A stretch of 64,000 nt of DNA from Clostridia bacterium. Its GTDB lineage: Bacteria; Bacillota; Clostridia; Monoglobales; Monoglobaceae. The position numbers and the translations under genes are program-made. The DNA lies in assembly GCA_017622215.1 (NCBI GenBank), contig JAGARO010000004.1, positions 1 through 64,000 of the forward strand. Direction: 5' to 3'. The notes below the pieces were generated by a model that saw only the letters and a program-made list of their open reading frames with translations, was not told the DNA's origin and did not search any database. This document shows, one piece after another, positions 26,380-35,163 of this stretch. Numbering within the stretch: position 1 is the stretch's first letter; the number at the start of each line of letters is the position of its first letter.

Positions 26380-27996
26380 TTAGTGAGGAATCATTGCAAG
26401 GAGTGCGCCGGCAGCGATAGCTGAACCGATAACGCCTGCAACGTTAGGTCCCATAGCGTGCATAAGGAGGAAGTTCTTTGGATTTTCTTCCTGACCAACC
26501 TTCTGTGAAACTCTTGCAGCCATAGGAACAGCAGAAACGCCTGCTGAACCGATAAGCGGATTGATTTTCTTCTTTAAGAAGAGGTTCATAAACTTTGCAA
26601 GGAGAAGACCGCCTGCTGTACCCATTGCAAATGCGATAACGCCCATAACAATAATCTTGATTGTCTCAAGGCTTAAGAATGTGCTTGCAGTAGCAGTAGC
26701 ACCAACTGAAATTCCAAGGAATATTGTTACAATATTCATAAGCTCGTTCTGAACAGTTTTTGAAAGTCTTTCACAAACGCCACTTTCTTTAATAAGGTTA
26801 CCTAGCATAAGACAACCAACAAGCGGAGCAGCTGACGGAACGAGAAGTGCTACGAAAATTGTAACAACGATAGGGAATATAATCTTCTCTGTCTTTGAAA
26901 CAGGTCTGAGCTCAGTCATAACAATCTGTCTTTCAGCTTTAGTTGTAAGTGCTCTCATAATTGGTGGCTGAATTACAGGAACAAGAGCCATGTATGAGTA
27001 AGCGGCAACAGCAATAGGTCCTAAAAGATGAGGAGCAAGCTGTGTTGTAGTGAAAATGGCTGTAGGGCCGTCAGCTCCGCCGATAATACCGATTGAACCT
27101 GCTTCAGCAGCAGTAAATCCAAGAGCACGAGCGCCTAAGAATGTTGCAAAAATACCAAGCTGTGCAGCAGCACCTAAAAGTAAGCTCTTTGGGTTTGCGA
27201 TAAGTGGACCGAAGTCTGTCATAGCGCCAACGCCTACGAAGATAAGACAAGGATAAATTCCAAGCTTAACCCCAAGGTATAAATAGTCGATAAGACCAGG
27301 GGTAACAGCACCGCCTGCAGAAAATAAATTCCAGTGAACGTGGCCGTCTGCGAAAAGCTCCTCGTGGTACATATCAGCACCAATAAGGTTTGTAAGGAGC
27401 ATACCAAAGGCGATTGGAAGAAGGAGAAGCGGTTCAAACTTCTTAACAATTGCAAGGTATAAAAGTACGCAGGCAATTAAAATCATAACAAGTGAATTCC
27501 AGTTTCCCTCTGCAAAAATCTTGTAAAAACCTGTTTCCTTAAGGAAGTTCATTACAGCGTTTTCAGGAGCCTGATTTAAGATGTTTTCCTTTGTGATTTC
27601 AAACTGCTCAGGTGTTTCGCCAATGTTAATATCATTTCCTGAAGCAAAAACGTAAGCCACAGAGCAGTTGATTACAGGGAGATTTTTTTTGTCAAAGCTC
27701 TTTGTAACGATTGGAGCGCTGACTTTGATTGATTCTCCCGCTTTAACTTCGTATAAATATGTGCCATAGGCAGTGATAAATTCAACATCACCCTTTGGTG
27801 CTTCAAAAACGATAGCTGAATTTTCAATGTCCTTGTGGCTTGTGTTAACAACAGTAACCTCTAAGAGACTGCCGTCTTCGTTTATAGTAGCTGACTTAAT
27901 AGTCAGAGCCTCTGCATCCTCTGCCCCGAAGCATGTGATGAAACATGAGAAAACGAGGATTACGGAAAGCAGAAGGGCAAAAATTCTTTTACTCAT
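26380..27996 (-). CDS. oadB: Na+-pumping decarboxylase beta subunit with extra N-terminal exported domain
   Basis: 538 residues from the ATG at 27996 (ggagg 8 bases ahead; a TTG at 28011 overlaps that site). From about residue 150 it is Oad[32 protein letters not shown] and the sodium-site segment [13 protein letters not shown]. OadB couples carboxybiotin decarboxylation to Na+ export. Before this lie a signal peptide (about 1-25) and a beta-rich domain of some 110 residues ([34 protein letters not shown]). Usual OadB is about 375-430 residues, so this is a notable fusion. Confidence 0.92.
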   Translation of the reverse strand: MSKRIFALLLSVILVFSCFITCFGAEDAEALTIKSATINEDGSLLEVTVVNTSHKDIENSAIVFEAPKGDVEFITAYGTYLYEVKAGESIKVSAPIVTKSFDKKNLPVINCSVAYVFASGNDINIGETPEQFEITKENILNQAPENAVMNFLKETGFYKIFAEGNWNSLVMILIACVLLYLAIVKKFEPLLLLPIAFGMLLTNLIGADMYHEELFADGHVHWNLFSAGGAVTPGLIDYLYLGVKLGIYPCLIFVGVGAMTDFGPLIANPKSLLLGAAAQLGIFATFLGARALGFTAAEAGSIGIIGGADGPTAIFTTTQLAPHLLGPIAVAAYSYMALVPVIQPPIMRALTTKAERQIVMTELRPVSKTEKIIFPIVVTIFVALLVPSAAPLVGCLMLGNLIKESGVCERLSKTVQNELMNIVTIFLGISVGATATASTFLSLETIKIIVMGVIAFAMGTAGGLLLAKFMNLFLKKKINPLIGSAGVSAVPMAARVSQKVGQEENPKNFLLMHAMGPNVAGVIGSAIAAGALLAMIPH

Positions 27997-28011
27997 CCGA
28001 ATTTCCTCCAA

Positions 28012-28365
28012 TTATTTTATTGTGCAAAGAGGTGTTCCGTTTTCAACAGACTGTCCCTTTGTAACGCCTACTGATGTAACTGTGCCGTCGCAACCTGCCA
28101 TGATTTCATTTTCCATCTTCATAGCTTCTAAAATCATAAGAACCTGACCTGCCTTAACAGTGTCTCCAACCTTAACCTTAACGTCAAGGATTGTGCCAGG
28201 CATAGGGCTGTTTACAGCTTCACCTTCGCCACTTGCAGCAGGTGCAGGAGCAGCCGCTGGAGCTGGAGCCGCAGCAGGAGCAGAAGCCTTTGCTTCTTCC
28301 TCTGAAATAAGTTCGATTGAAACTACATATTCTGTTCCGTTAACATTTACTTTATAATTTTTCAT
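28012..28365 (-). CDS. Biotin carrier subunit of the decarboxylase
   Basis: 117 residues. A short N-terminal segment (KNYKVNVNGTEYVVSIEL), an Ala/Pro linker (about 27-47), and a biotinyl domain with EAMKMEN; biotinylated Lys83. It carries CO2 between OadA and OadB. It is the free form of the domain that OadA lacks, as in glutaconyl-CoA decarboxylase GcdC. It sits between oadG and oadB. Confidence 0.94.
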   Translation of the reverse strand: MKNYKVNVNGTEYVVSIELISEEEAKASAPAAAPAPAAAPAPAASGEGEAVNSPMPGTILDVKVKVGDTVKAGQVLMILEAMKMENEIMAGCDGTVTSVGVTKGQSVENGTPLCTIK

Positions 28366-28386
28366 GATTGTGATTCTCCTTTTAAA

Positions 28387-28662
28387 TTAAACTTTTTTTA
28401 CAGATACAATTCGGATTCCCGAAATGTCTGTGCCTAAATCCTCTGCAATAGCAGCGGAAACTGCAGCGATAAATTCGCCTTTGTTTGGAATAACTGTGTC
28501 CTGTGGAACTACGGCCTGCTTAACCTCTTCAGTTGGTTTTTCTTTCTGAAATGCTTTTACAATAGCGCCCATAAGGTATAAAATAAAGATTATACTGATA
28601 AGGCCTGCGAAAACGATTGAAACACCAAGTCCTACAACCAGACCTGTTGAAACCTCAGCCAT
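28387..28662 (-). CDS. oadG: OadG-family decarboxylase gamma subunit
   Basis: 91 residues: one N-terminal membrane helix (about 7-32, VVGLGVSIVFAGLISIIFIL), then a soluble tail with a lysine-rich linker and FIAAVSAAIAEDLGTD. OadG binds a metal and holds the complex together. First gene of the operon, with aaaggagga ahead. Confidence 0.88.
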   Translation of the reverse strand: MAEVSTGLVVGLGVSIVFAGLISIIFILYLMGAIVKAFQKEKPTEEVKQAVVPQDTVIPNKGEFIAAVSAAIAEDLGTDISGIRIVSVKKV

Positions 28663-28756
28663 AAAATATCCTCCTTTCGAAATTTGTTTATGCCAAGGGC
28701 TAATTATAATTCAAGTTTATTGGAAAGCCGAAAAAACCCCAACTTTCCTCATTTTA

Positions 28757-28785
28757 AGTTTACCACTTTTTACCGATTTTAACAA
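28757..28785 (-). promoter_or_regulatory. Possible promoter of the oad operon
   Basis: On the minus strand TTGTTA, 17 bases, TAAACT; both boxes deviate from consensus. The leader of about 90 bases can form a GGAAAG/CTTTCC hairpin (28722-28748). Confidence 0.4.
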
Positions 28786-28808
28786 GTGTTTTTTGAAAAA
28801 ATTTACAC

Positions 28809-28832
28809 AAAAAAGGGGCTTTAAGCCCCTTT
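28809..28832 (-). terminator. Intrinsic terminator after the GH125 gene
   Basis: AAAAAGGGGCTT paired with AAGCCCCTTTTTT, directly beyond the gene's stop on the minus strand. Confidence 0.9.
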
Positions 28833-28833
28833 T

Positions 28834-30102
28834 TTATAATATTCCTTTGTTTATTGCAGATTCTACGAATTCTGCGAAAAGTGAGTTAGACCAGCTAAAC
28901 CAAGGTCTTGTGAAAACTGTAGGGTCGTTGGCCAAAAATCCCTCGTGCATAAAGCCTGTGTCTGCGTCTGTATTTTCAAGCATATCAAGGATTTCAAGAA
29001 TTTCCTCCTTGCTTTCAGATGTAAGTCCCTGCATTGAAAGAGCAATATGCCAGATGTAATTTTCAGGTGTGTGAGGACTGCCGATGCCCTTTGCAAATTT
29101 TCCTTCATAATAATATGGATTTTCAGGGCTTAAAATAAGCTTTCTTGTGTTCTTGTAAACGTCGTCGTTTTTGTAGCCTAAATATGGAATTGAAAGAAGA
29201 CTTGGAACATTTGCATCGTCAAAAAGGAGATGGTTGCCCATTCCGTCAGTTTCACAGGCATAAACCTTGCCGTATTTTTCGTGGTCAATAATGCCGAACT
29301 TGTTAATGCCATCTTCAATCTGTTCCTTAAGAAGAGTTACCTCGTCAATAAGAGTTTTATCATAGCCAATAGCTTCAAGCATTTCGGCAATGTAGCCTAA
29401 AACTACAACTGCAAAAATGTTTGACGGAATAAGATAACCGTAGGTGCACTGGTCGTCGGAGGGTCTGAAACCGCTCCAGGTCATACCTGTGTAGGCAACA
29501 GGGTTGCCCTTGCCGTTATTGTGAAGACAAGGCGGGGTGTCTGTTGGACGGATAAAGATGTATGGAGATTTTTCCATGTGTTCCTGCTCGGTTTTCCATA
29601 AGGAAATAACAGTTTTAACTGTTTTGACAAATTCCTGGTCTAAAAGGGAGTTGTCGTTCGTTTCTTTCCAATATAAATAGAGAAGACGGAACGGATAACA
29701 GAGGGAGTCAACCTCGTATTTTCTCTCCCAAACCCAAGGGTCGTTGGCTGGAATATCCTCTTCATAGTGGTTGTTGTTTGCCTCCTCGTTAAAGGAGTTT
29801 GAGTATGGCTCAATTGCGATATACATAAACTGACGCTTGATTACGCCCTTTATGATGTTTTTAACCTCCTCGTCGTAACAGAGAGGTATGTAGTGTGAAA
29901 CCTCAGCTGTGGAGTCTCTGAGCCACATAGCAGGAATGTCCCCTGTTAAAACGAAGTATGAACCGTCTTTTTGCGGAACTAACGCTGTTTCAATTGTGTT
30001 AGGATAACAGTTTTTGTAAAGCTCCGCAAGCTTCGGACGGGACTTCTTTATTATTTCATAGTTTTTTTCAATATGTTCTTTTACAATCTTTGGAATTTCC
30101 AT
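28834..30102 (-). CDS. Glycoside hydrolase family 125 (exo-alpha-1,6-mannosidase)
   Basis: 422 residues from the ATG at 30102 (gaaagga ahead). The family (formerly DUF1237) is shown by GDIPAMWLRDSTAEV, KRQFMYIAIEPYSNSFNEEA, WERKYEVDSLCYP, TGMTWSGFRPSDD and the late SPHTPENYIWHIALSMQGLTS. GH125 enzymes are inverting, metal-independent alpha-1,6-mannosidases acting on N-glycan or glycan mannose. No signal peptide is seen, so it should act on imported oligosaccharide. No sugar transporter is next to it; the TPR gene upstream is separated by a terminator. Confidence 0.9.
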   Translation of the reverse strand: MEIPKIVKEHIEKNYEIIKKSRPKLAELYKNCYPNTIETALVPQKDGSYFVLTGDIPAMWLRDSTAEVSHYIPLCYDEEVKNIIKGVIKRQFMYIAIEPYSNSFNEEANNNHYEEDIPANDPWVWERKYEVDSLCYPFRLLYLYWKETNDNSLLDQEFVKTVKTVISLWKTEQEHMEKSPYIFIRPTDTPPCLHNNGKGNPVAYTGMTWSGFRPSDDQCTYGYLIPSNIFAVVVLGYIAEMLEAIGYDKTLIDEVTLLKEQIEDGINKFGIIDHEKYGKVYACETDGMGNHLLFDDANVPSLLSIPYLGYKNDDVYKNTRKLILSPENPYYYEGKFAKGIGSPHTPENYIWHIALSMQGLTSESKEEILEILDMLENTDADTGFMHEGFLANDPTVFTRPWFSWSNSLFAEFVESAINKGIL

Positions 30103-30126
30103 AGTTTTTCCTTTCTGTTTATAAAA

Positions 30127-30147
30127 AAGGTGCGTTCCCCGCACCTT
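30127..30147 (-). terminator. Intrinsic terminator overlapping the TPR gene stop
   Basis: AAGGTGCG, loop TTCCC, CGCACCTT, then T-run on the minus strand. The stop codon of the TPR gene lies in the stem. Confidence 0.8.
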
Positions 30148-30886
30148 AATCTATATTTGCATCGTAAATTGCCTGAACTTTTTCCTTTGTAATCGGACTT
30201 AAAAAGCTGAATGGTTTGTGAAGAGCTGTGTCAAAGAGGCTTAAAGCTTTTTCTTTTTCGCCCTTATTTAAGAGAAGCATACCGTAGCCAAAGTAAGCAT
30301 CAGGGAAAGCTGGCTTTCTTTCCATAAGCTCCTCATAAAGAGCCTCTGCCTTTTCAGTTTCCCCGTTTAAGATGTATGCCTCTGCGAGATTGTCAACAAT
30401 AACGTTGTCGTCGCTGTTGTAGTCATAGGCCTCAAGACAGAATTCAAGTGCCTTTTCCTTTGATGGACCTAAAAGATACATAAGCCCCAGGCTTTGATAT
30501 ATAAGAGAGTTTTTGTAGGTTGTAAAAACTTCCTCAAGCATCTCTGTAGCCCTTTTTAAGTCTCCGCTTTTCCATTCCACAAGGGCAAGCTGGGACTTAA
30601 TAACAATCTTTTCGTCTTTTTTAGCTTTTTTGGAAAGTGAGGCGAAGTTGTAGGTTGTTCTTGCCTCATCTAAAAATCCGCTTTTTAAAAGTGTGTAGGC
30701 AAAGTTAATCTGATTTGTAACAGCCATTTTCCCTGTCTTTTCAGCTTTCCTGAAAATTCTGATAGCCTCAGCGTTTTTGCCCTCTTTGAAAAGGCGGAGT
30801 GCCTTTCCTGCCAGGAGGTCGCCTCTGTGGGAATAGGTGTACCATACGCCGTACAATAAAAGTGCCAGAGTAATCCAGAATATCAT
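30146..30886 (-). CDS. Membrane-anchored tetratricopeptide repeat protein
   Basis: 246 residues: an N-terminal membrane segment (about 1-18, MIFWITLALLLYGVWYTY), then four or five TPR-like helix pairs such as GKNAEAIRIFRKAEKTG, NGETEKAEALYEELMERKP and NKGEKEKALSLFDTALHKP. It is probably a scaffold. The start is 9 bases after the asnS stop, on the same strand; its own terminator overlaps the stop. Specific partners unknown. Confidence 0.85.
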   Translation of the reverse strand: MIFWITLALLLYGVWYTYSHRGDLLAGKALRLFKEGKNAEAIRIFRKAEKTGKMAVTNQINFAYTLLKSGFLDEARTTYNFASLSKKAKKDEKIVIKSQLALVEWKSGDLKRATEMLEEVFTTYKNSLIYQSLGLMYLLGPSKEKALEFCLEAYDYNSDDNVIVDNLAEAYILNGETEKAEALYEELMERKPAFPDAYFGYGMLLLNKGEKEKALSLFDTALHKPFSFLSPITKEKVQAIYDANID

Positions 30887-30895
30887 AATATCACC

Positions 30896-32278
30896 TTAAC
30901 CGAGATTGTTAACAGTTCTTGGGTATGGAAGTACGTCGCGGATATTGCCGATACCTGTAAGGTACATAACAGCTCTTTCAAAGCCAAGACCGAAGCCTGC
31001 GTGCTTTGTACCGCCGAAACGTCTTAAATCGAGATAGTGTCCGTAGTCTTCTTCCTTTAATCCAAGCTCTTTCATTCTTTCTAAAAGCACGTCAAGACGC
31101 TCTTCTCTCTGGCTTCCGCCGATGATTTCGCCGATTCCAGGAACAAGACAGTCCATAGCTGCAACAGTCTTTCCGTCGTCGTTTAATCTCATATAGAAAG
31201 CCTTGATTTCCTTTGGATAGTCAGTAACGAAGATAGGCTTTTTGAAAACCTCTTCTGTAAGATATCTTTCGTGTTCAGTCTGAAGGTCTGTGCCCCATTC
31301 AACAGGGAATTCAAAGTCCTTACCGCTGTTTTTAAGTATGTCGATAGCCTCTGTGTAAGTAACTCTGCCGAAGTCGTTGTTTACAATAGAATTAAGTCTT
31401 TCAAGGAGGCCCTTGTCAACAAAATTGTTAAAGAATTCAATTTCTTCAGGTGCATTTTCCAAAACATAGGAAATAACGAATTTAAGCATATCTTCTGCAA
31501 GAGCCATATCGTCTTCCAGGTCAGCAAATGCAATTTCAGGCTCAATCATCCAGAATTCAGCGGCATGGCGTGTTGTGTTTGAGTTTTCAGCTCTGAATGT
31601 TGGCCCGAATGTGTAGATGTCGCCGAATGCCATAGAGAATGTTTCGCCCTCTAACTGACCGCTAACTGTAAGGGAAGTTTCTCTGCCGAAGAAGTCTTCG
31701 CTAAAATCAACCTTGCCCTCGTCATTCATAGGGATGTTGTTAAGGTCAAGAGTTGTTACCTTAAACATTTCGCCTGCACCTTCACAGTCGCTTCCTGTGA
31801 TAAGAGGAGTGTGAACATAAACAAAGCCACGTTCGTTAAAGAACTTGTGAATTGCATAAGCGATAAGCGAACGAACACGGAATACTGCTGAGAATGTGTT
31901 TGTTCTAGGTCTTAAATGTGGAATTGTTCTTAAAAATTCAAGGCTGTGGCGTTTTTTCTGGAGAGGGTAGTCAGGTGTGGATTTTCCCTCAATAAGAATT
32001 TCTGTTGCCTTGATTTCAAAAGGCTGTTTAGCGTCAGGAGTAGCAACAAGTGTGCCTTTTACTCTGATTGCTGAGCCTACATTAAGCTTTGAAATTTCAT
32101 TGAAATCGTATGAATTGCCCTCTTCAAAAACAACCTGAATATTTTTGAAGAAAGAACCGTCGTTTACTTCAATAAAACCAAAAGTTTTAGAAGAACGGAG
32201 AGTTCTTATCCAGCCGTTAACGGCGATTTCCTTGCCGTCAAGGTCTGCAAATACGGAATAAAGCTCTTTAATTTTCAT
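30896..32278 (-). CDS. asnS: Asparaginyl-tRNA synthetase
   Basis: 460 residues from the ATG at 32278. An N-terminal OB-fold anticodon-binding domain ([20 protein letters not shown]) is followed by a class II catalytic core with motif 2 [21 protein letters not shown] (trimmed here to [12 protein letters not shown]) and motif 3 [13 protein letters not shown]. It charges tRNA-Asn directly. The frame continues 36 codons upstream, but without a site and with poor conservation. No T-box leader lies before it; murA is 52 bases upstream. Confidence 0.95.
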   Translation of the reverse strand: MKIKELYSVFADLDGKEIAVNGWIRTLRSSKTFGFIEVNDGSFFKNIQVVFEEGNSYDFNEISKLNVGSAIRVKGTLVATPDAKQPFEIKATEILIEGKSTPDYPLQKKRHSLEFLRTIPHLRPRTNTFSAVFRVRSLIAYAIHKFFNERGFVYVHTPLITGSDCEGAGEMFKVTTLDLNNIPMNDEGKVDFSEDFFGRETSLTVSGQLEGETFSMAFGDIYTFGPTFRAENSNTTRHAAEFWMIEPEIAFADLEDDMALAEDMLKFVISYVLENAPEEIEFFNNFVDKGLLERLNSIVNNDFGRVTYTEAIDILKNSGKDFEFPVEWGTDLQTEHERYLTEEVFKKPIFVTDYPKEIKAFYMRLNDDGKTVAAMDCLVPGIGEIIGGSQREERLDVLLERMKELGLKEEDYGHYLDLRRFGGTKHAGFGLGFERAVMYLTGIGNIRDVLPYPRTVNNLG

Positions 32279-32306
32279 ATTACCCAATCCTTTCATTCTA
32301 TAAGCA

Positions 32307-32327
32307 AAGGCGGAACTTGTCCGCCTT
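32307..32327 (-). terminator. Weak hairpin after murA
   Basis: AAGGCGGA, loop ACTTG, TCCGCCTT. The T-run beyond it on the minus strand is poor, so readthrough into asnS is likely. Confidence 0.4.
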
Positions 32328-32330
32328 AAG

Positions 32331-33623
32331 TTATGCAGTTTTGCTTTTTCTTGCAGGAGTAGTATCGTCTGTACTGCGTCTTGCAATCTGTGCTCCGAGG
32401 TTTCTTAATTTTTCTTCAAATTTTTCGTAGCCTCGGTCAATATATTTAAGATTATAAACTTCTGTAACGCCCTGTGCAGCAAGGCCTGCGAGAACCATAG
32501 CTGCTCCGGCACGAAGGTCAGTTGAGGAAACAGGAGCTCCCGAAAGCTTTTCAACCCCCTCGATAACAGCAGTTCTGCCGTCAACACGGATGTTTGTCCC
32601 CATTTTTGTAAGCTCGTCAATATATTTAAATCTGTTGTCCCAGACATTTTCTGTAACAATGCTTGTTCCCTCGCCTAAAGCAAGAAGTGTAACCATCTGA
32701 GGTTGCATATCTGTTGGGAAACCAGGGTGTGGCATAGTTTTAACGTTTGCTCTTGTAACTCGGTCTGTGCCGATAACCCTTACGGAATCGTCGTATTCTT
32801 CAACTGTAACGCCAATTTCCATAAGCTTTGCAGAAATTGAGTCAAGATGCTTTGGAATAACGTTTTTAATTAAAACGTTGCCCTTTGTAATTGCGGCAGC
32901 CACCATAAATGTGCCTGCTTCAATCTGGTCAGGGATAACGGAGTATGTTCCGCCGTGAAGTGATTCAACACCCTTGATTTTAATAACGTCAGTACCTGCA
33001 CCCTTGATGTTTGCACCCATTGAGTTTAAGAAGTTAGCAACATCAACAATGTGAGGTTCTTTCGCCGCATTTTCAATTATAGTAGTTCCCTCTGAAAGTG
33101 CGCCTGCAAGCATAATATTTATTGTTGCACCAACAGAAACAGTATCCATATAAACGGATGCTCCTGCAAGATTTTCAGCCTGAATATCTACAACGCCATT
33201 CTCAATAGAGTGTGAAGCTCCAAGTCTTGAAAAACCTTTAAGGTGGAGGTCGATTGGTCTTACACCGAAATCACAGCCCCCCGGAAGAGCAACTCTTGCG
33301 TGGTGGAAACGTCCTAAAAGTGCCCCCATAAAGTATGAAGATGCACGGATTTTTCCAACAGTTTCAAAGGAAGCCTCGAAATTGTCGAGGTTTGTGCAGT
33401 CAATAGTTGCAACTCCCCTGTCGGAGAGCTCTGCCTTTCCTCCAAGCTGGTTAATTATGTCGCAAAGCACGTAGGTATCGGATACCAGAGGAACATTTTC
33501 AATTTTACATACGCCTTTTACCATAACAGACGCTACAATTAAAGCAACTGCAGAGTTTTTAGCTCCGCTGATGTCAACTTCCCCCTCAAGTCTTGCACCG
33601 CCCAAAATTACGTATTTTTCCAC
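32331..33623 (-). CDS. murA: UDP-N-acetylglucosamine 1-carboxyvinyltransferase MurA
   Basis: 430 residues. EPSP-synthase-like inside-out barrel. SGAKNSAV at the N-terminus, catalytic Cys117 in [15 protein letters not shown], and the C-terminal [18 protein letters not shown]. It adds enolpyruvate to UDP-GlcNAc in the first committed step of peptidoglycan synthesis. Cys at the active site means the usual fosfomycin target is intact. The last 20 residues ([16 protein letters not shown]) are a basic extension beyond the usual end. Firmicutes often have two MurA copies; only one is in this window. Confidence 0.95.
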   Translation of the reverse strand: MEKYVILGGARLEGEVDISGAKNSAVALIVASVMVKGVCKIENVPLVSDTYVLCDIINQLGGKAELSDRGVATIDCTNLDNFEASFETVGKIRASSYFMGALLGRFHHARVALPGGCDFGVRPIDLHLKGFSRLGASHSIENGVVDIQAENLAGASVYMDTVSVGATINIMLAGALSEGTTIIENAAKEPHIVDVANFLNSMGANIKGAGTDVIKIKGVESLHGGTYSVIPDQIEAGTFMVAAAITKGNVLIKNVIPKHLDSISAKLMEIGVTVEEYDDSVRVIGTDRVTRANVKTMPHPGFPTDMQPQMVTLLALGEGTSIVTENVWDNRFKYIDELTKMGTNIRVDGRTAVIEGVEKLSGAPVSSTDLRAGAAMVLAGLAAQGVTEVYNLKYIDRGYEKFEEKLRNLGAQIARRSTDDTTPARKSKTA

Positions 33624-33731
33624 GAAAACACCTACTTTGGATAAGTTTTACCCATTTTCTTTTCAAGAAAACAGTATATCATTCTTTTTGATAAAATCAA
33701 TAGAAAAACAGAAATTTAATCTTATTGTAAA

Positions 33732-34049
33732 CTAATCTTCAAAATCGAACATATCTGCATTTCTCTCCTTAAAGAGTTCGTATGCAGTTTCAAGGAGTGA
33801 ATTGTCTTCCTCAAAGATAAGCTCAAGCTCGCCCTCAGCGTTCTTAACCATCTTAAGAATTACAACTTCATCAACCTGGTCATAGTTTTCTTCGTCTTCA
33901 ACGTGAGGGATACAGATTACATAGTCATTTCCCTTAACCTGAACTGTGTCAAGGTGAACAAATGTCTGCATATTTCCGTCCTCGTCAAATAAATCTACTA
34001 AAAATTCGTCTTCAGGATTAACATTTTCGTTTTTGATTTCTTCGCTCAT
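33732..34049 (-). CDS. DUF1292 family protein (YrzB-like)
   Basis: 105 acidic residues: VDLFDEDGNMQTFVHLDTVQ, DYVICIPHVEDEE and VVILKMVKNAEGELELIFEED match the DUF1292 beta domain. Function unknown. It follows ruvX by 11 bases on the same strand; this pair (yrrK-yrzB in Bacillus) is a conserved Firmicute operon. Confidence 0.88.
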   Translation of the reverse strand: MSEEIKNENVNPEDEFLVDLFDEDGNMQTFVHLDTVQVKGNDYVICIPHVEDEENYDQVDEVVILKMVKNAEGELELIFEEDNSLLETAYELFKERNADMFDFED

Positions 34050-34060
34050 GGTAATTCTCC

Positions 34061-34468
34061 TTATCTTTTATTGTCCAGATAGGACTGGAGGATAAAGGCG
34101 GCGGCAACCTGGTCCACCGTATCCTTTCTCTTTTGTCCGCGGACATTAGTTTCATTCATTAAATTGTGTGCAGAAACAGTGGTAAGCCTCTCGTCCCAGA
34201 GGATAACAGGCTTCCCTGTAAGCTCCTTGAGAGTTTTAGCCATTCTCTGACTTTTCTTACCTCTGTCGCCGATTGTCCCGTTCATATTTTTAGGAAAGCC
34301 AAGAACAATGGTGTCAATATTTTTTTCAGCAACAATTGTGGCTGTATGCTCTGCAACCTTATTAAAATTTTTCTCGTGAAATACCTCGAGAGTGTGTGCC
34401 ATAAGCTCTAAAGAGTCTGAAATGGCATAGCCTGTACGGCTGTCTCCGAAGTCAACACCAAGTACCAT
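34061..34468 (-). CDS. ruvX: RuvX/YqgF Holliday-junction resolvase-like nuclease
   Basis: 135 residues from the ATG at 34468 with gagagga ahead; an in-frame GTG at 34489 is less likely. RNase H fold: VLGVDFGDSRTGYA (catalytic Asp), VLGFPKNMNGTIGDRG, LWDERLTTVSA and the final KDTVDQVAAAFILQ. In bacteria YqgF processes 16S pre-rRNA ends. It is in operon with DUF1292. Confidence 0.92.
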   Translation of the reverse strand: MVLGVDFGDSRTGYAISDSLELMAHTLEVFHEKNFNKVAEHTATIVAEKNIDTIVLGFPKNMNGTIGDRGKKSQRMAKTLKELTGKPVILWDERLTTVSAHNLMNETNVRGQKRKDTVDQVAAAFILQSYLDNKR

Positions 34469-34481
34469 ATTTTTTCCTCTC

Positions 34482-34582
34482 TTTTCCACACCTTGAAGTT
34501 TTATTCAAGTTATGCTTATGTGGAAATTTTATGAAATTATGGGGTTTTCAGGGCTTTTCCCTGTGGAAAACTCTGTGGATAA
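34482..34582. promoter_or_regulatory. Cluster of four DnaA-box-like 9-mers
   Basis: TTTTCCACA (34482-34490), TGTGGAAAT (34519-34527), TGTGGAAAA (34562-34570) and the perfect TGTGGATAA (34574-34582) lie in 101 bases between ruvX and rpiB. The last two are 12 bases apart. The gap otherwise holds no gene. No dnaA or dnaN is here, so it is not the main origin by context. Confidence 0.4.
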
Positions 34583-34624
34583 TGTGTATTACAAGATATT
34601 TTCGACAGGTTTCTCCAAAATAAA

Positions 34625-35059
34625 TTATTTTTCGAGAGCCATAATTTTGTCAACACGTGTCTGGTGTCTGTCCCCTAAAAATTCAGCGCCTAAAAATTCT
34701 TTTACAATGTCAAGAGCTAAATCACAGCCCGTAATTCTCTCGCCGAGACAAAGGATGTGGGCGTTGTTGTGCTGTCTTGACATTCTTGCACTGTATGTAT
34801 CAGTGCAGTGTGCGGCTCTTATGCCGTCAATTTTGTTTGCGGCAATGCTCATACCGATACCTGTACCACAGACTAAAATTCCCTTGTCGCAGGAGCTGTC
34901 AAGAATTGAGTTGCAAACAGCCTCCGCAATGTCAGGATAGTCGCAGGAAACAGGCTCAAAAGTTCCGCAATCCAAAAATTCAATATTGTTTTCTTCAAAA
35001 TATTTTATAATCATCTGTTTGTGGTTAAAACCACCGTGGTCACAGCCAATAGCTATCAT
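34625..35059 (-). CDS. rpiB: Ribose-5-phosphate isomerase B
   Basis: 144 residues. MIAIGCDHGGFNHKQ (substrate-binding Asp and His) and catalytic Cys64 in LVCGTGIGMSIAANK, then the NNAHILCLGERI segment. It interconverts ribose- and ribulose-5-phosphate in the pentose phosphate pathway. Cys64 at the base position distinguishes it from the allose-6-phosphate type only weakly. A ggagaca site precedes the ATG. Confidence 0.94.
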   Translation of the reverse strand: MIAIGCDHGGFNHKQMIIKYFEENNIEFLDCGTFEPVSCDYPDIAEAVCNSILDSSCDKGILVCGTGIGMSIAANKIDGIRAAHCTDTYSARMSRQHNNAHILCLGERITGCDLALDIVKEFLGAEFLGDRHQTRVDKIMALEK

Positions 35060-35163
35060 AAATTTGTCTCCTTCACCAATTACTCATATATGGATTATTA
35101 TACCAAACTTTACGCAATATATCAATACAAATTTACAATTTTTCTACAATATATTGTATTTTT

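Noticed and set aside
32279-32330. T-box before asnS
   Set aside because: The gap from murA is about 50 bases, too short; metG likewise overlaps ruvB.
34482-34582. Chromosomal origin of replication
   Set aside because: No dnaA, dnaN or AT-rich unwinding region beside it; kept only as a DnaA-box cluster.
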